From Trifolium pratense (lineage: Eukaryota > Streptophyta > Magnoliopsida > Fabales > Fabaceae): a stretch of 64,000 bases of DNA. The position numbers and the translations under genes were made by a program. The stretch lies in assembly GCF_020283565.1 (NCBI RefSeq), contig NC_060059.1:3169501-3233500 (forward strand), written 5' to 3'. The notes under the pieces are model-generated. The model was not told where the DNA came from. It did not search any database and saw only the letters and a program-made list of their open reading frames with translations. This document shows, piece after piece, positions 49,420 to 62,800 of the stretch; position 1 is the first letter of the stretch, and each line of letters opens with the position of its first letter.

Positions 49420-50926
49420 CGGTGTATGAAATGGGAATAGAATAGAACTAATTGGTTTACATTGCCCTAAACGATTATACGAATTAGTAACATCACCGTC
49501 AACCTTTACGGAAACAAGATTTCGGTGATCGTAACCGCCTCTGCCTCCGTTGTCGATGAGTGGATCAACTACACGCTCACCCGCGGCAAAGAATTCCACC
49601 AATCTCGGACACTCGTCGTGGCCCTCAGCGTTGATCCTTCTGCACATACGTTGCAGCTATGCGTCGGTCACCGGTGCCTCATTTTTCAGCTTTCTCAGGC
49701 CAATACATAAGCCTCCGCATTTTCCTCCTCGATTCGGCCTGCAAATTCACAAGATTTTTGGACAAAGAGCATCGCTCGAAGCTGTTGTCCTCCGAGCACC
49801 ATTTGGAGATGTACATAGATCCCATTGATCTAGGGTTTATAGATGCAGAATTTGATAATTGTTCGCATGGCGCATGATGAACACCTGAGGTTGGAGTTCT
49901 TGATCTGGAAGCTGCGCCACAGTGCAAGAGGCCTGCGCCACAGCGCAGCTGTAACTACCTCTTTGCGCCAGGGCGCAGGGGCCTGCGCATGGCGCAGGTG
50001 CGTTTATTATAAATACCTGTTCTGTTTTCTGGTGCAGGGTTGAACTTTTTGGGATCCAGAATTGAGAATCAAGCTCCATCTCGTACTTTCCTCTACTCTT
50101 TTAGCTGAAGATGATGAAGATCATGGAAGATGAAAGTCAATTGGTGATCAAGTGCAAGATTATGGCACACTAAGCACCAAGATTGGGAGTTGGAGGTGAA
50201 GACTAAGGATCAAGCTCTCGCGCGGATTTGTACTCAATTGTAATCGGTTTAGTGTATTCAATTCAGAACTTCTTATGTGTTTAATGCTTTTGTGTCTTGT
50301 AGCTGATTACACAAATGATTTGATCAATTGAATGCATGTGAGAATATGGTTTAATTGTAGACTTTAGAATTCTGAGTAATCAATGTATGTTTAAGAGATT
50401 GAATGTTCTTGATTATGTTAATTGAATCCTGTGTTTCAAATCCTCAATGAATCACAATCCACTTAAGAGATTAAGGAATTGTGATTGATTGAGAGAAGTG
50501 GATTGCAAGAGATTGAATCCACTTACAATCGATTTAACATTGAATAGATTAACCGGTTCTATTGTGTGTGATTCCGCGTGTAGCTTGTGAATTAGTTCGA
50601 TCTGAAAACTCTCAATCGTTCCAAAAACCTTGAAACTAAGAAATAGTAAATCCTTTTGAAAATTCACCCCCAAATTATGTTTAAAAATTGTTTGTTCAAA
50701 TACGATATCCATGCGAATTTAATGCAATCACTGTGGATCGACAACTCTTTATATTACTACTAGACGCATTCGTACACTTGCGAATAGGTCATCAGAGGGA
50801 ATGATTGAAAAATGTCTCGCCTACAAAGTGGACCTGAGAGAAGAGATCAAAACATCTTATTGGAGTGTACAAACTCTCAGCGATGGTCAAATTCTCTATG
50901 CCTGTGTTGAAGTGAACTGTGTTTAA
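49420..50926 (+). pseudogene. Werner-syndrome-like 3'-5' exonuclease pseudogene, split by a solo LTR
   Basis: The plus strand reads ITVNLYGNKISVIVTASASV, VVDEWINYTLTRGKEF and TLQLCVGHRCLIFQL; the last is a hallmark of plant WRN-exo (DEDDy) proteins. A stop at about 49708 and a frame change precede SLRIFLLDSACKFTRFLDKE and YIDPIDLGFIDAEFDN. The LTR then intervenes, and the frame resumes at 50795 with GMIEKCLAYKVDLREEIK and LSDGQILYACVEVNCV, ending TAA at 50924-50926. The usual GLDVEW motif with the catalytic Asp and Glu reads ALSVDPS here, so the active site was damaged too. No introns are seen, as in the intact plant relatives I recall. An inactive remnant. Confidence 0.8.
49875..50794. mobile_element. 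Solo LTR of a retrotransposon, 920 bp
   Basis: Begins TGATGA and ends TCATCA (perfect 6-bp inverted ends). It carries GC-rich CTGCGCCACAGCGCAG-type palindromic words near its left end and a TATAAATA motif at about 50010, and interrupts the exonuclease pseudogene. Neither a primer-binding site nor internal coding follows. The five bases on each side (GCGCA, GAGGG) do not match, so a clean target duplication is missing. Superfamily is uncertain, perhaps Gypsy. Confidence 0.65.
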
Positions 50927-51122
50927 TAATATATTTTTTTAAGTTAATACTCAAATTCATCATCTATTTGCTTCTAATATTTCTCTTGTTTTTTAATTTG
51001 TAAATTTTGATTTATTTATGGCTTATGTTGTACCACTATTGTGGTTTTGGCTTGATATTGATAGCATTGTGGTGTGTTTTTCTTGGCGGTTCTTGCCGTT
51101 GATTGTGTTTTTCTTGGATGCT

Positions 51123-51285
51123 CTAACAACACAAACCGCTCAAACTAGACTGTAGCACAAAAATAGGCAACCAAATAGGAGTATACCAGGTAATCAAAAC
51201 CGTCCTAAATTCATAAAAATAAGTCTAAAATTTGGACCCAAAGTAATTTTTTTAGGGACTAATAAGCCCAACAAAAAATACATAC
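51123..51285. repeat. Relic of a third MATE C/D-type locus
   Basis: 51123-51195 matches MATE intron 1 of C (from about 41110) and D (from about 57526), sharing CAAACTAGACTGTAGCACAA and CAACCAAATAGGAGTATA. 51200-51285 then matches DNA upstream of MATE C (42632-42717, ATAAGTCTAAAATTTGGACC). The exon 1 region that separates these blocks in C is absent. Confidence 0.75.
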
Positions 51286-51470
51286 TCAAATTCTTAGTTT
51301 TGTCATTTCCTTCACATAAGATGATTTTTCCTCATCTTATGTTTAATGGTTTTTCCAAATTTTCTTAAATAAATTTGGTGCCGACTTCTACAATCTATTA
51401 ATCTTTCCATAATTCCATGTTACATTTGTTTAGCCGTTTTGTCGTTTTTCCGTTACGATTTAGTTCCAAC

Positions 51471-53443
51471 TGTTAAGATCAAAGATACAAAGTAGATAAA
51501 TAACAATGGAGGCTACTAGGGTTTCAAAGAGTTACATTACAATAGCTTAGAATACAATGAGTTGTCTTATGAATATATAGAAAATATAAATAGACTAAAT
51601 TACTATTATGCCCAAAGCCCAATTACAACAAAAAGCCCATTATATTATTAAATCACTAACATATTATCTAACATCTCCCCCTCAAACTCACAATGCCTTG
51701 ATATGAAGCATTGAGAGTTTGTCAAACAAGACATCAAACCAAACAACCAACAGAGAGCAGCAACCAAAGTGAGTTGACATCATTGAAAATGTAGCAAGAA
51801 CCATCATTAGTAGAAGCGTCCAAACAAAACCAGTCAAACCAAACTTATCCAGTCCAAACTAAACCAAATCAAATTGTATCAATCCAAACCAATCAAACAA
51901 AACCAAATCAATCCAAACCAACATAGAGAAGAACCAAACCACCAAACAGAAGAATCAGTCAATAGAAAGAGAAGCAACCAAAATAGAAGAACAGACGGAG
52001 GGGAGCAATCCGACATAAGAGAAAAGAGAGGCAAACAAACAAAAGAAATCAACAGGAGAGGCAACCAGACATAAGAAAATCAGCAGAGAGAAGCAATCGG
52101 TCAGAATTCAGACAAAAGCATCATCATTGAGAAGAAATCAGTAGAAAGAAACGATCAGACATAAGAAATCATCAAAGAGAAGCGGTTAAACAAATAGAAG
52201 AATTGACAGAGAGAAGTGCAATGCAATCAATCAGAAAAAACAATAGAGAGAGAATCAAACCAATTCAAATCAAACAAAGAAACCAACAAAGAGGGAAGAA
52301 CAATTGAAGAAACAACAGAGAGATGTGCAATCAAATAGAAGAATTCAATAGAGAGACAATCAATTAGAAGAATCAAGAAGTGCAACCAAATAGAAGAAGT
52401 CGATAGAGAGAAATGCAATCAATCAAAAGAATTGACAGAGAAGGTCAATCAAACAGAAGAAATCAAAAGGGGAGAGACAATCAACAATCAAACCAAAGAG
52501 ACCATAAGAAATCAAAATTGTGAGCACTCGACTCACCAAACAACCAAAAGAAACACCATAACATGGTGTTTCACAAACAAAACCAGACATAACCAAATCA
52601 ATTCAAACAAAACTGATCCAAAGAAAACCAAACCATTATTGAACAATCAACTACGCGCGGAACCAAACGATGCACTTTCAGCCAAACGAACCAAATAGAC
52701 AATCTAATTGGAACCAAACATAATCAAATCAAACCCATTAATTGCAAAAGCACTCACGCTACAGTATCAATTAATCCTACAAAACAAATTATCCACTATG
52801 CCACACGTTCTCACCAATGAAAGTAGCATCCAAAATCAAGGTTTGTGCCGTAAGAAGCATGTACCATGCAATAGAAAAGTATCAAGAAAGTAATTACCTT
52901 CACAAACCAATTACAAAACAGTAAACCGAACAATCACAAAATGGCAACCGACAAAGAAACAAAGAAGCCACACAAACCAAGAGATGTCAAAAAAACAAAA
53001 CGCAACGCTCCTGAAGTTCCAAAACTTTGTTTCACAATCAACCCAAGACTCAAATTTTTTTTCTTCAATAAACTAACCAACAAGGAAGCGATCCACAAAA
53101 TCAAATCAAACTAATTTAGACAACTAACCGTAACTCAAAAATCCACAAACTCGATTCACGATTTCGTTCCCAAATATTTGAGAACTCGATAGCGTAAGCA
53201 ACAAACAATTCAAGGAGGATCGAACCATGCTCTGATACCATGTTAAGATCAAAGATACAAAGTAGATAAATAACAATGGAGGCTACTAGGGTTTCAAAGA
53301 GTTACATTACAATAGCTTAGAATACAATGAGTTGTCTTATGAATATATAGAAAATATAAATAGACTAAATTACTATTATGCCCAAAGCCCAATTACAACC
53401 AAAAGCCCATTATATTATTAAATCACTAACATATTATCTAACA
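51471..53443 (-). mobile_element. Young non-autonomous LTR element (Copia-type signals, minus orientation)
   Basis: Two 203-bp LTRs (51471-51673 and 53241-53443), TGTTAAGATC...TATCTAACA, differ at one position by my reading. Target duplication CCAAC at 51466-51470 and 53444-53448. Read on the minus strand, TGGTATCAGAGC (53240-53229), the initiator-Met tRNA primer site, directly follows the 5' LTR, and the purine tract GAGGGGGAGA (about 51674-51685) precedes the 3' LTR. The 1.57-kb interior has no gag or pol; it is a purine-rich series of AACCAAATCAA / AGAAGAATCAATAGAGAGA-like degenerate repeats. This is a TRIM/LARD-like element that needs proteins from an autonomous relative. Confidence 0.93.
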
Positions 53444-53448
53444 CCAAC

Positions 53449-53993
53449 AACAGTCAATTAGTTTACTTTTAATTCTTAACATTGTTCAAAACTAATTCTC
53501 TATTTCTTCAACAATCCTTGTGAAGAGAACTTGTTACTGTATTACTAGATACGATTTGAGGCCCTCACTATGGTGAGCAGGCTTGGCAAATCGCATACAA
53601 TACATACGCAAGCTTGATTGACAATATGGTATAGATGGCATATGGTACACCATTATCATCAACTGATTTTCATTCATCTACATACTCTTCACCGTACGCG
53701 ATATTTAAGGCTTGCGCACCCTAGCAGCCGCCACAATTTGATAATTTTAAGAAAACCATACTCAAGGACACCTCATAAATGGCAATTGGTATTCCGAACG
53801 GCGCAACACAATGCTAGTAAAACAAATACTCTGAGAAAAATACTCTTGAGATTCTTAATCATATACATTATGGCATATGCTCATATATACTATACTATAG
53901 TATCACTTAAAATAAAAGATGTAACAAGCTTTAGTTCAAAACCTCCAATAAAATGGAGAATTGTCCCCCTAACAAATTTGGCCTTCACTCATA
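53449..53993. other. Intergenic region downstream of MATE D
   Basis: Partly homologous to the region downstream of MATE C (around 37020). Includes a short TATACTATACTATAG run at 53887-53901. No gene seen. Confidence 0.4.
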
Positions 53994-56900
53994 TCATACC
54001 AGTCTATTATTCTCTCCTGATAATTGAGCATCAAATAACCTCTGTCTAGCCTTCACAGCCTGCAAAATTAGTAAAACCAAACAATTGTAATTAATTAAAC
54101 ATCATTTATTATTTTTTCTTCTACATAATTACTGATGTTTTATATTAATACAAAGATTAAAGTGCATACCAGTTGCTCCCAATTTATACAACATGTTATG
54201 ATGGAAAGAAGAACACATTGAACAAAAGCACCAACTTGTATGCCAATCCAAAGTCCTTTTCCTCCCACTTGAACCCAAAATGCCAATGCAGCAGCCGCGG
54301 GAATCCCACAGAGGTAGAAGGCTCCTAGATTGACATAAACTCCTAGATGTTGCCATCCACAACCTCTAGCAACCCCTGAATCAAACAATAGTAAAATAAT
54401 CTCAGAAAATGCTAGTCTTATTGTGTTTAGAATTTATATCCTATTAGAGAATTAGTTGAATATTACCTGCGAGAACACCTTGTACGCTGTCGAGTATAAC
54501 AGATAAAGAAACTAGAGGAGCCAGGACAGTGACATAATCAACAACTTCTTTATCATTGCTGAAAACGTAACCATAAACATGGCGGCATGCGAATAGGGTT
54601 GAACTCACTATACTTGTTTCCATTAGTGCTAGTGACATAGCAGCCAACACAGCGACACGTGCTTCAAATGGATTCCCAGCTCCTAATTCATTTGAAACTC
54701 TTGTGCTATAATATTCAGAGACAAAAATGATAATTTAGTTAAATATAAAATCAAAGGTCAATTAGAATATTAAGAATTAATGAATATGTCTATGTTAAAT
54801 ATGTAACCTTGCTGCAGCACCAATTCCAAATGGTATTGTATAGAGAGTTGCAATGGTATTGAGACTATACAAAAATGAAAAAAAGAGTTAGCAAAAATTT
54901 CACAAGACATGATTGATGTACCATTAGTAATAAGAAAAATTATAGGCAACATACCAAACCGATAGAACTGAAGTTTCAAGTTGTGGATTTGGTAACAGCC
55001 CTGAGAGTAAGACAATTAGCTCATATGACCACCATTCAAGGCTACAATCATGAACATGAAACATAAATATGTTATTCAAATTTTTAATTGAAAATAAACA
55101 ACACATTGCCTTATAAAACTTTTTTGAGAAATTGAAAGAGTACATCAGCATTTTAGCGTTTGAAATTGTAAGTATCAGTCAATTTAGTCCCTCAAATTTG
55201 GAAAATTGCAATTTAGTCCATCAAATTTACAAAATTGCAAGTTAGTCCTTTGATGCAACAAAAGCATAGTCAAGTCAATTTGTAGATATTTCATTAGTTT
55301 TACTGGACGTTCACTAAAGAGATCTCTTGATTGAAGTTCTTTAATTTAAGGGACAAAATTGTGTGACTCTTCTAATTTCGAGTGTCGAATGCTGATTTAT
55401 TCAATGACTAATATATAAGTTGAGTTGAAGAGAAAGACGAATCACCAAATCATTACTGCGGAAGGTATGGCAAAACGAAAAAACTCCCAAATTCCGTGAA
55501 ATAGTTCCATAGAAATTGGCGCTCTAGTTTTTGCACACGCAGAAGAGAATCTCATATATAATCCAAGAAAAATCACATTCAACCAAATGGAAATGCTCAT
55601 TGATATTGCACCACCAACATTACCCAACCCTGTCTTGAATACCAAAGCCCAACAAAGAGGTACATGGATACCAAGAGTGACACAAGAGCTTAAAAGCATT
55701 GGAAAAAGCAAGCTTTGTATTTGAAAATATCTAACTAGTGGTTGCAATATTGCATAAGCAAAAATTGCTGGAAGAAGCCAAATTGTGAATCTTCCTGCTT
55801 CATGTGCAATTAGAGGGTCTTGTCCAGTGAAAACTAGTATGTTTTCAATGTTGATCAAAATGAAAGAGAGTGGAATACAAACTAATATGAGAGAAAATAT
55901 AGCTGTGTATGTCTGCATCCCTATTCTTTGATATTGTTTAGCTCCATAAGCTTGTCCACATGTGGTTTCTAGTCCACTGGCCATTCCCATCTGTTAGCAT
56001 GAGTAAAACATCGATCGATTATAGTCAGTCGGTTTTAAAATAAATGTTGTTTTAGAAAAGAAAAATCTTCTAAGATAAATATCATTTTAAGGTGAATAAG
56101 TAGGTTCAAACTTCAGTCCTTACATATTATATGAAATGTCTCTACCGAATGAGTTATGCTCATGAGACAATTTATTTTCTTAACTTAGTATTAATTTATT
56201 TATTTCAATTTTACTTTCAAATTAAAATGACTTATTTTGGAACAATGGGAGAAAATACTAGTACAATAATTCCACCTTGCATGGTTCACATGGTCTTTAT
56301 ATTTTGGAGGTCTGACATACATTCCAGTAAAATTAAAGTCATTCTCCAAAGATTTTACCATAAATCAGAAAGAACAAATATATCAGCAGGCAGCAGCTAG
56401 AGCTTGTTTGTTTTGTTTTGTTTTTTGAGGGATACATGTTTCTTGTTGATAAAGAAAAAAGTAAAATACTTTAATAATGTAGACTTGTACGTTGAAGGTT
56501 GAGTAATAGTATGCATAGGTTGAAATGGGGACCATAAAAAAGGTGGACTCACAAGAGAGAGCTTGACTAAAATAGTTAATGAGTATATCATCTCCTATAA
56601 ATTTATAAATTGAATATTTTACCTAGATTAGGAAAATGTAAATGAAAAAGATTTTTTTTGAATAAATGTAAACAATGACATCATACAATTAAAGTAGTAT
56701 GTAGTTATATGTCAATTAAAAAACAATGATTTTTTTTATCAAAAAATTGATAAAGACAATCTAATTTGAGGGTAAGTTAAAAATTTCATGAATTTTATTT
56801 TGTTTTGATTTTCACCACTAGTATCGGCTCACTGAACCGTTTAATTTAGTTCGAGGGTTAGTTCTAATATAAGTGGTTCTAGTCTCCTTCAATCACAATT

Positions 56901-58463
56901 GCAAGGATCGAACCAACTATCGGTTTTCATTATCCGACTTAAAAACATAACTAATATGAAGAAAAACATTACATAAGGGAGGCACATTCCATACTCTTTG
57001 ATTAATTCAAATATTCAATTCAACAATAATCCACAATAAGGAGTAAATCTAAGGGGAAGAAAACATAATGATATTAGTTTACTATCTTAAAAGTGAAGCT
57101 ATTTCCCCAAAAACAAAAATGTGAAGTTGCAAGGTAGATTCCTGACCAACTAACTTCATGGTCAAACAACAATGGCGGCCCAGCCTATTGGCCCTCTTCA
57201 TTTCACTTTTAAGACTTTTTTTAAACACCACTAGTCATAATCATGTAAGAGTTAAATATTTAAATTAATTATATTATTATTATATAATAAAAACACAGCT
57301 CACATAAGAACGCTGGAAAAAAAGGACTCTTGCGTGAAGACAAAAAAAAGTTAAATAAATAAATTTCAACAAAAGACTATGAATGAAGTATGAACATGAG
57401 GATACTCTTTAGTCAATAAAACAAAGATATTCTCAATAGAATTTTTTTTTAATATTAAAATACAAAATATCAAGCTCATTTTCTAATTTATGATTAATTA
57501 ATTGAGAAGAAAAAAAAAACAAACTAACAACACAAACTACTCAAACTAGATTGTAGCACAAAAATAGGCAACCAAATAGGAGTATACCCAGCTAATCAAT
57601 TAAATTCAACTTTCATCTTTAAAAAAAACAAATACTCCCTCCGGTCTTTTTTATAAGAAATAGTCAATTTTTTGATATGACAAATATATTTGGTCTATAA
57701 TATAATCTAAATACATTAATTAATTATTGAATGTGAAAAATCAAAAGTTTCTTAAAAAAAGGGTGGGCCGGAGGGAGTAATTCAATTTAAACTTCTTTTT
57801 TTTGTTCAAAATTCAATTTAAACATGTGATCCTAAAGGGAGTTATAAGGTTGGATTGATGGTTAGATTGGAAGAGTTTTGTGAAGTAAAAAGCATAGTCT
57901 AGTTCCACAAATTCTAGTTCAACCGACAAACAGGAAACTCCGATCAAACTAGTGTCGGACGTCATGACAAGGTTCAAACTCCAATCAGTCTATTTTTATG
58001 TGTGTTGAGTTTTCAATAGTTTTACTATTTGTCCATCCAAAAAAAATTAAGGGCGGTGTGAGGATTTAATTATGCCATTAGTACTAATAAATAATCTAAA
58101 GTATATGTACCAAAAAAAATAATAATAATCAAAAGTATGATAATAAAATTGACATACCAGGAAGCTGAAACCAGTGACACCGGTGAAGGAGATAGATAAG
58201 GCGGCGCTAGAAAGATAGAGTTCACCTAAATGACCAACAATCATAGTTGAAACAACTTGTAACAGATATTGTGATAATACTACAGCTACCATAGGACCTG
58301 ATATGTGACAAATCCTCTTCAATTCTTTTATGTAAATATCCCAATTAATTGATCTTTTATTTCTCTGTTCTTCTTCTTCTTCTTCTTCATCATTCTCTGT
58401 TTTTGAATCAATTTGTACTTTTGCTAATAGAGTTTCCTCCATCGTGCTTCTCTCTTCACCCAT
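53994..58463 (-). CDS. MATE D: MATE efflux family (DETOXIFICATION-type) transporter
   Basis: Sister of MATE C. Seven exons: 58463-58158, 55990-55446, 55041-54955, 54864-54808, 54705-54467, 54375-54170, 54059-53994, giving 501 aa. The N-terminus carries a run of eight or so Glu before the first helix. Exon 2 differs from MATE C at only about 14 of 545 positions and three residues, while exon 1 differs at about 15 residues plus a three-codon indel. Helix 1 keeps the normal LSQYLLQ. The last exon is three bases longer than in the other three genes (ends GENNRLV). The frame is open and introns are GT-AG. Intron 1 holds a Stowaway MITE. Substrate unknown. Confidence 0.92.
57635..57777. mobile_element. 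Stowaway MITE in MATE D intron 1
   Basis: Ends CTCCCTCCGGTC and GGCCGGAGGGAG, TA on both sides (57633-57634, 57778-57779), 143 bp. The matching place in MATE C intron 1 (AAAACAAATAATTCAAA, about 41192-41208) has a single TA and no element. Confidence 0.93.
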
Positions 58464-59848
58464 TTTGAAAAAGAAAACTGATAGAGAATATAGAGAGATG
58501 TGTTATGTATAATATAGAGTCGGCAATTAGTGTATGACAGAGCTTTGGTCTTTCTCGTGGTGTGGTAGCTTTCTATTCACATTAATATAAGCCGCAGTAG
58601 CAATAATAGGGTTAAATTTAAATATGATTTTTGTTGAAAAAAAACAAACTTCAAAACTTTAAATATTCATTTTAGCTTTGTTTTGGTTAGGTAAATTTTA
58701 TCTTTTTAAAATGTTAAAAGAAAAAACAAACTTTAAATATGATTTTAGTTTTGGGATAGATAAATTCTATCTTTCTTGACAAAAAAATAATTTTTTTTGG
58801 TGAGGCTGATTTTATACCCTTTATAATTAGGGATATTTTTTCAACAACCAATTAGAGCAAGTAACATAAATAGACGTGTTAGCCACAACAATTAACTTGT
58901 AATCAACTTTTTATTTCATATCCATATGAATAAATAAATATAGACGGGGAGTCAAAACTTCCATCATATTAACATCGTCTGTATCTGCCATATGTTGAAA
59001 CCATAAAATGAGATGACTGAGACGATAGAACCATAACCAATAGGAAAGAAAGCTGACGTAAAAGAAAGACATACTAAACCGGGTCAAAAGAGAGATTGCC
59101 CTCCGACTGCATTTCAGAGTAATTCACTTCAACCACGTACTTCAAAACAATTTTTTATCAACGCATTTTAAATATAATTTTTTTATCTCCGGCAAACTTT
59201 AAGCCTTCCGACACACTTCACAACTCATCAACAAAGGGATTGCAACGTCCAATATATTTTAAGAATCCTCCCAACATTTCATATCCATGCCTCTAATCAG
59301 CCCTACACCCCCGTATAACCGTTATTTTTACTGAGCCAATCGCTATTAAGTTTCACCCAAATCATTCGATGTAGGCCTCAACTCACAATAATTTGATATT
59401 TTTTTTACCGTTGTGAACTACCTCCGCTATACTCACAAGTCACAACTTGTTTATAATCACTAACGTGCTTCCTAATCTGCACCCATTGATGCGGCGGCCT
59501 CACAACATATTTGTATCATGAGTCATGACTTTGTATTCCTCTGTATCCATAATTAATGATTAGTGAATAGTGATAACCCATATGATTATGACATTCCATT
59601 TAATATAATCCTCATCTTCTAAACTAAACTTGCGTCTAAACTCTAAACTAAACTTAGATTGGTATCAATCCATTGTTTAGTAGTTAAGGAAGGTGTCACG
59701 AAGCTTGCTTCTTACCATGTGAAGCCACACCACCATACCAAGCGGGAAATCTCCTAGGTCTAATTAATAACGTTACATGTTTTAATAAATTAACTAAGAA
59801 CAACTGTTTACCAAATTTTAACAAACATTTGAAGAAAATAATGCTAAC
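58464..59848. other. Intergenic region upstream of MATE D
   Basis: MATE D promoter, then AT-rich DNA without recognised genes or repeats. It does not share the hAT element or the 42.6-kb sequence found upstream of MATE C. Confidence 0.4.
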
Positions 59849-62800
59849 TGTTATGAACTATTCCTAGAGAATAACAAGAATAAAGAAGAATAGAGATGAA
59901 GGAGAGAAGAGAGAAATATTAGAGTTTGTATATTCTCTTCAAGGTGTGTATTACATTGTAACAAAGGGGTCATATTTATAGGACACAATTAGGGGACAAG
60001 AAAACCTACACAATAATGGACATTCATTACATATTATTCATAACACTCCCCCTTGAATGTCCATGAAGGATATTCTTTCTCTAAAAAAAACTCTAGTGAA
60101 GGAAAAAGAGTACATCATCATTTGTGTGTGAACTGCCTCATTAAAAACCTTACCAGGAAAACTCAGTGGGACAAAACCACGGTGAAGGGAAAAAGAGTGC
60201 AGAACATATTTATATCTCCCCCTCATAAAGACAATTATTATACATGAGATGAAAAATCAAATAATCTTCTGTACTAGCTGCTCCAAAGTTTTACTAAAAG
60301 TTGACTCTGTAGAAACTTCTGTCATATCTTCTTTATTATAATCTTCTCTAAATTAGCACTGCGTCTGATATTATCTTCATGTTGAGTTGTTGCAGGAACC
60401 ATCATTTTGTAATAAAACAACGAATTTCTTGTATGTGTTGAATTACAATCCTCAACAAAAACATCTTCTCAGCTTGCTTGATGTAGTGCTAAAATCTTCA
60501 CATGATTGGATGATATTGTTGTTTCTTTAAAGTATAAATAATTCTATGTTTTGCTTTACTTCAATATTTGGGTTGGATGAATAGGCAAAAATAAAATACT
60601 ACGAAATTATAGCAAATATATTAGTGAGCTTAATTGAATTAAGATATGGTACTTCAGGACCAATTCAAATTGTTCATCATTTTCTTGAGGCATGACACAT
60701 CAAATGACATTGCAACCATTTTTAGTATACAACAAATTAGATTTGTCAATGTCAAACTGTTTTAATACTTTTGCTATATAATCTTATTTAAATTATAAAT
60801 TTAAATGAGAATATCTCATAAGCTCTTCGGGAGTCTAGATGATATTTTATCATTAATATAAGCATCGGATATAAATAATTTATTGTCAAATATAACTAAA
60901 TCTTTCAGGGATCATCATTATCAAGTGAGCCAGTAAAATACGTTAAAACACATATTTCACATGAATTGAGTATTTCAGATGCTACTCAACTTAATTAATT
61001 TTTTGAATTCAATTCAGGTGAATATGCTTCTTGAAAATCAATGATTGACATTTATCAATATACTTGATAAACAATTCAAACTCTAAACATTTTGTTTTTA
61101 TTATTTTTCTCTTGAAAACTTATTCATATCGATTTATCTCCATCTGCAGATGAAATGGACTACTGGTCCAAAAACATTTCGCTTTGCAAAGCTAGTTTAA
61201 TTTTGTATCAATTGCGTCTATCTTATTTAGTCAATCATTTCATTGTCTATAATCCTTAATAGACTTTGATTTATGATCCTCATTGTCATTTATCACATAT
61301 ATAGCGCTTTATTATGTGCAAAAATATTGTCAACGTTGACTTCATCTCGGTTCCATCGTATTCCATTCATGACATAGTTTGTCGAGATCTCTATATTTTC
61401 GTAAATTACAGGTACCTGATAAGTTCTTCTGGAACTGGAAAATTAATTATGTCAAATACTATTTTCATATCCTCACTCGGGTCATCTTTGTTTTTAGCTC
61501 CTTTTCTTATTTGAGGATTTTTATCTTTGGAACCGATTTGCTTACCATGCTTCACGCGTGGTTAGGAATCATTTGCAGTATTAGATTGTCCAACAGGGAC
61601 ATTCATTTTTATTGGAGCATTAGCAGCTGTTGATTGATTTCATAAACTTTGCAAATGAGTTATCTTTTGAACTTCTGGTTCATATTGATTTCTAAGAGGA
61701 TCAAAATAACAATTATTAATTTATTTCAAAACATTTCAATTGAACTTCTAGTTCATATTTTTAGCTGCTTATTATCTCCCCCTAATATTGGGAAAACTAA
61801 TTCACCAATTGATAATCAGCCCATAAAGCTGTAAAAAAATCTCCAATTATTGGCTCACTTTGGAGATTCATATAAAAATTATTTTCCCAATATTCTTTTA
61901 CTACCCATTTAAATGCATTATATTGGAGCAATTGAAACGTACCCAACACATCCAAAAATGTTTATATGGGAAAATATGTTTATAAACTAAAATTCAAATA
62001 AATTAGGGGAGAGCTTATGTATATAATAATTTGTTGGCATGATGCTATTCAATATCTCAACATACATGTTTGAATGTTCCAAACTATAACTTAGAATGGA
62101 TCTTCAGGTCCATTATTTTTTTGTTTGTATGAACATATTTCATAAGATTTTTGGTATAATAATAGATCAGAGATGACCCAACTGATCTTGCCAATTACAA
62201 ACTTATTATGATTTGTAAACTTCTGGTTTACAAGAACATGTGCTTCAATTGCACAAATATATATAAATATACCCCAAACTAGAGGCAAATGTTGATAATA
62301 TGTCTCGTAATGTATAGAGATACAAGATCTCATCCATTTCTTGTTTCAATAGGATATTCATTTATGCGAATATCCTTCAAACATAAAAAAAAATCTTTAA
62401 GACTTAAAAATATACAATATATTGGCAAAGCGTAACTTTATTTCTCGATATAACAATGCATTGGCTCTTCTGGAACCTTCAATAATTTTTGTACTACTAA
62501 ATATAAAAGTTAATTCCTTCCAAAAAAAAAATATAAAATTTAATTTTTCATAAATAGTAATATCAATGAATATTTTCATGCTAACAATTATGTTTATGTG
62601 GATTTCAGCAGAATTATAAAACAGAAACAGTTAATTTTTTTTTATCTAATAATTTAAAATCAATAAATTGATTTAAATAAGTAACAGAATAATTAAAAAC
62701 CAGTTTATATTTACAAACTGTAACCGAATTATAATTATAAGTGATTAAGAAAATAACTGTATTCAAAGCTTAAGAAAACATAATCACCATAAAATAAATT

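Noticed and set aside
51874..52893. Open frames rich in Asn/Gln/Lys/Glu
   Set aside because: They lie in the purine-rich non-coding interior of the LTR element and match no family.
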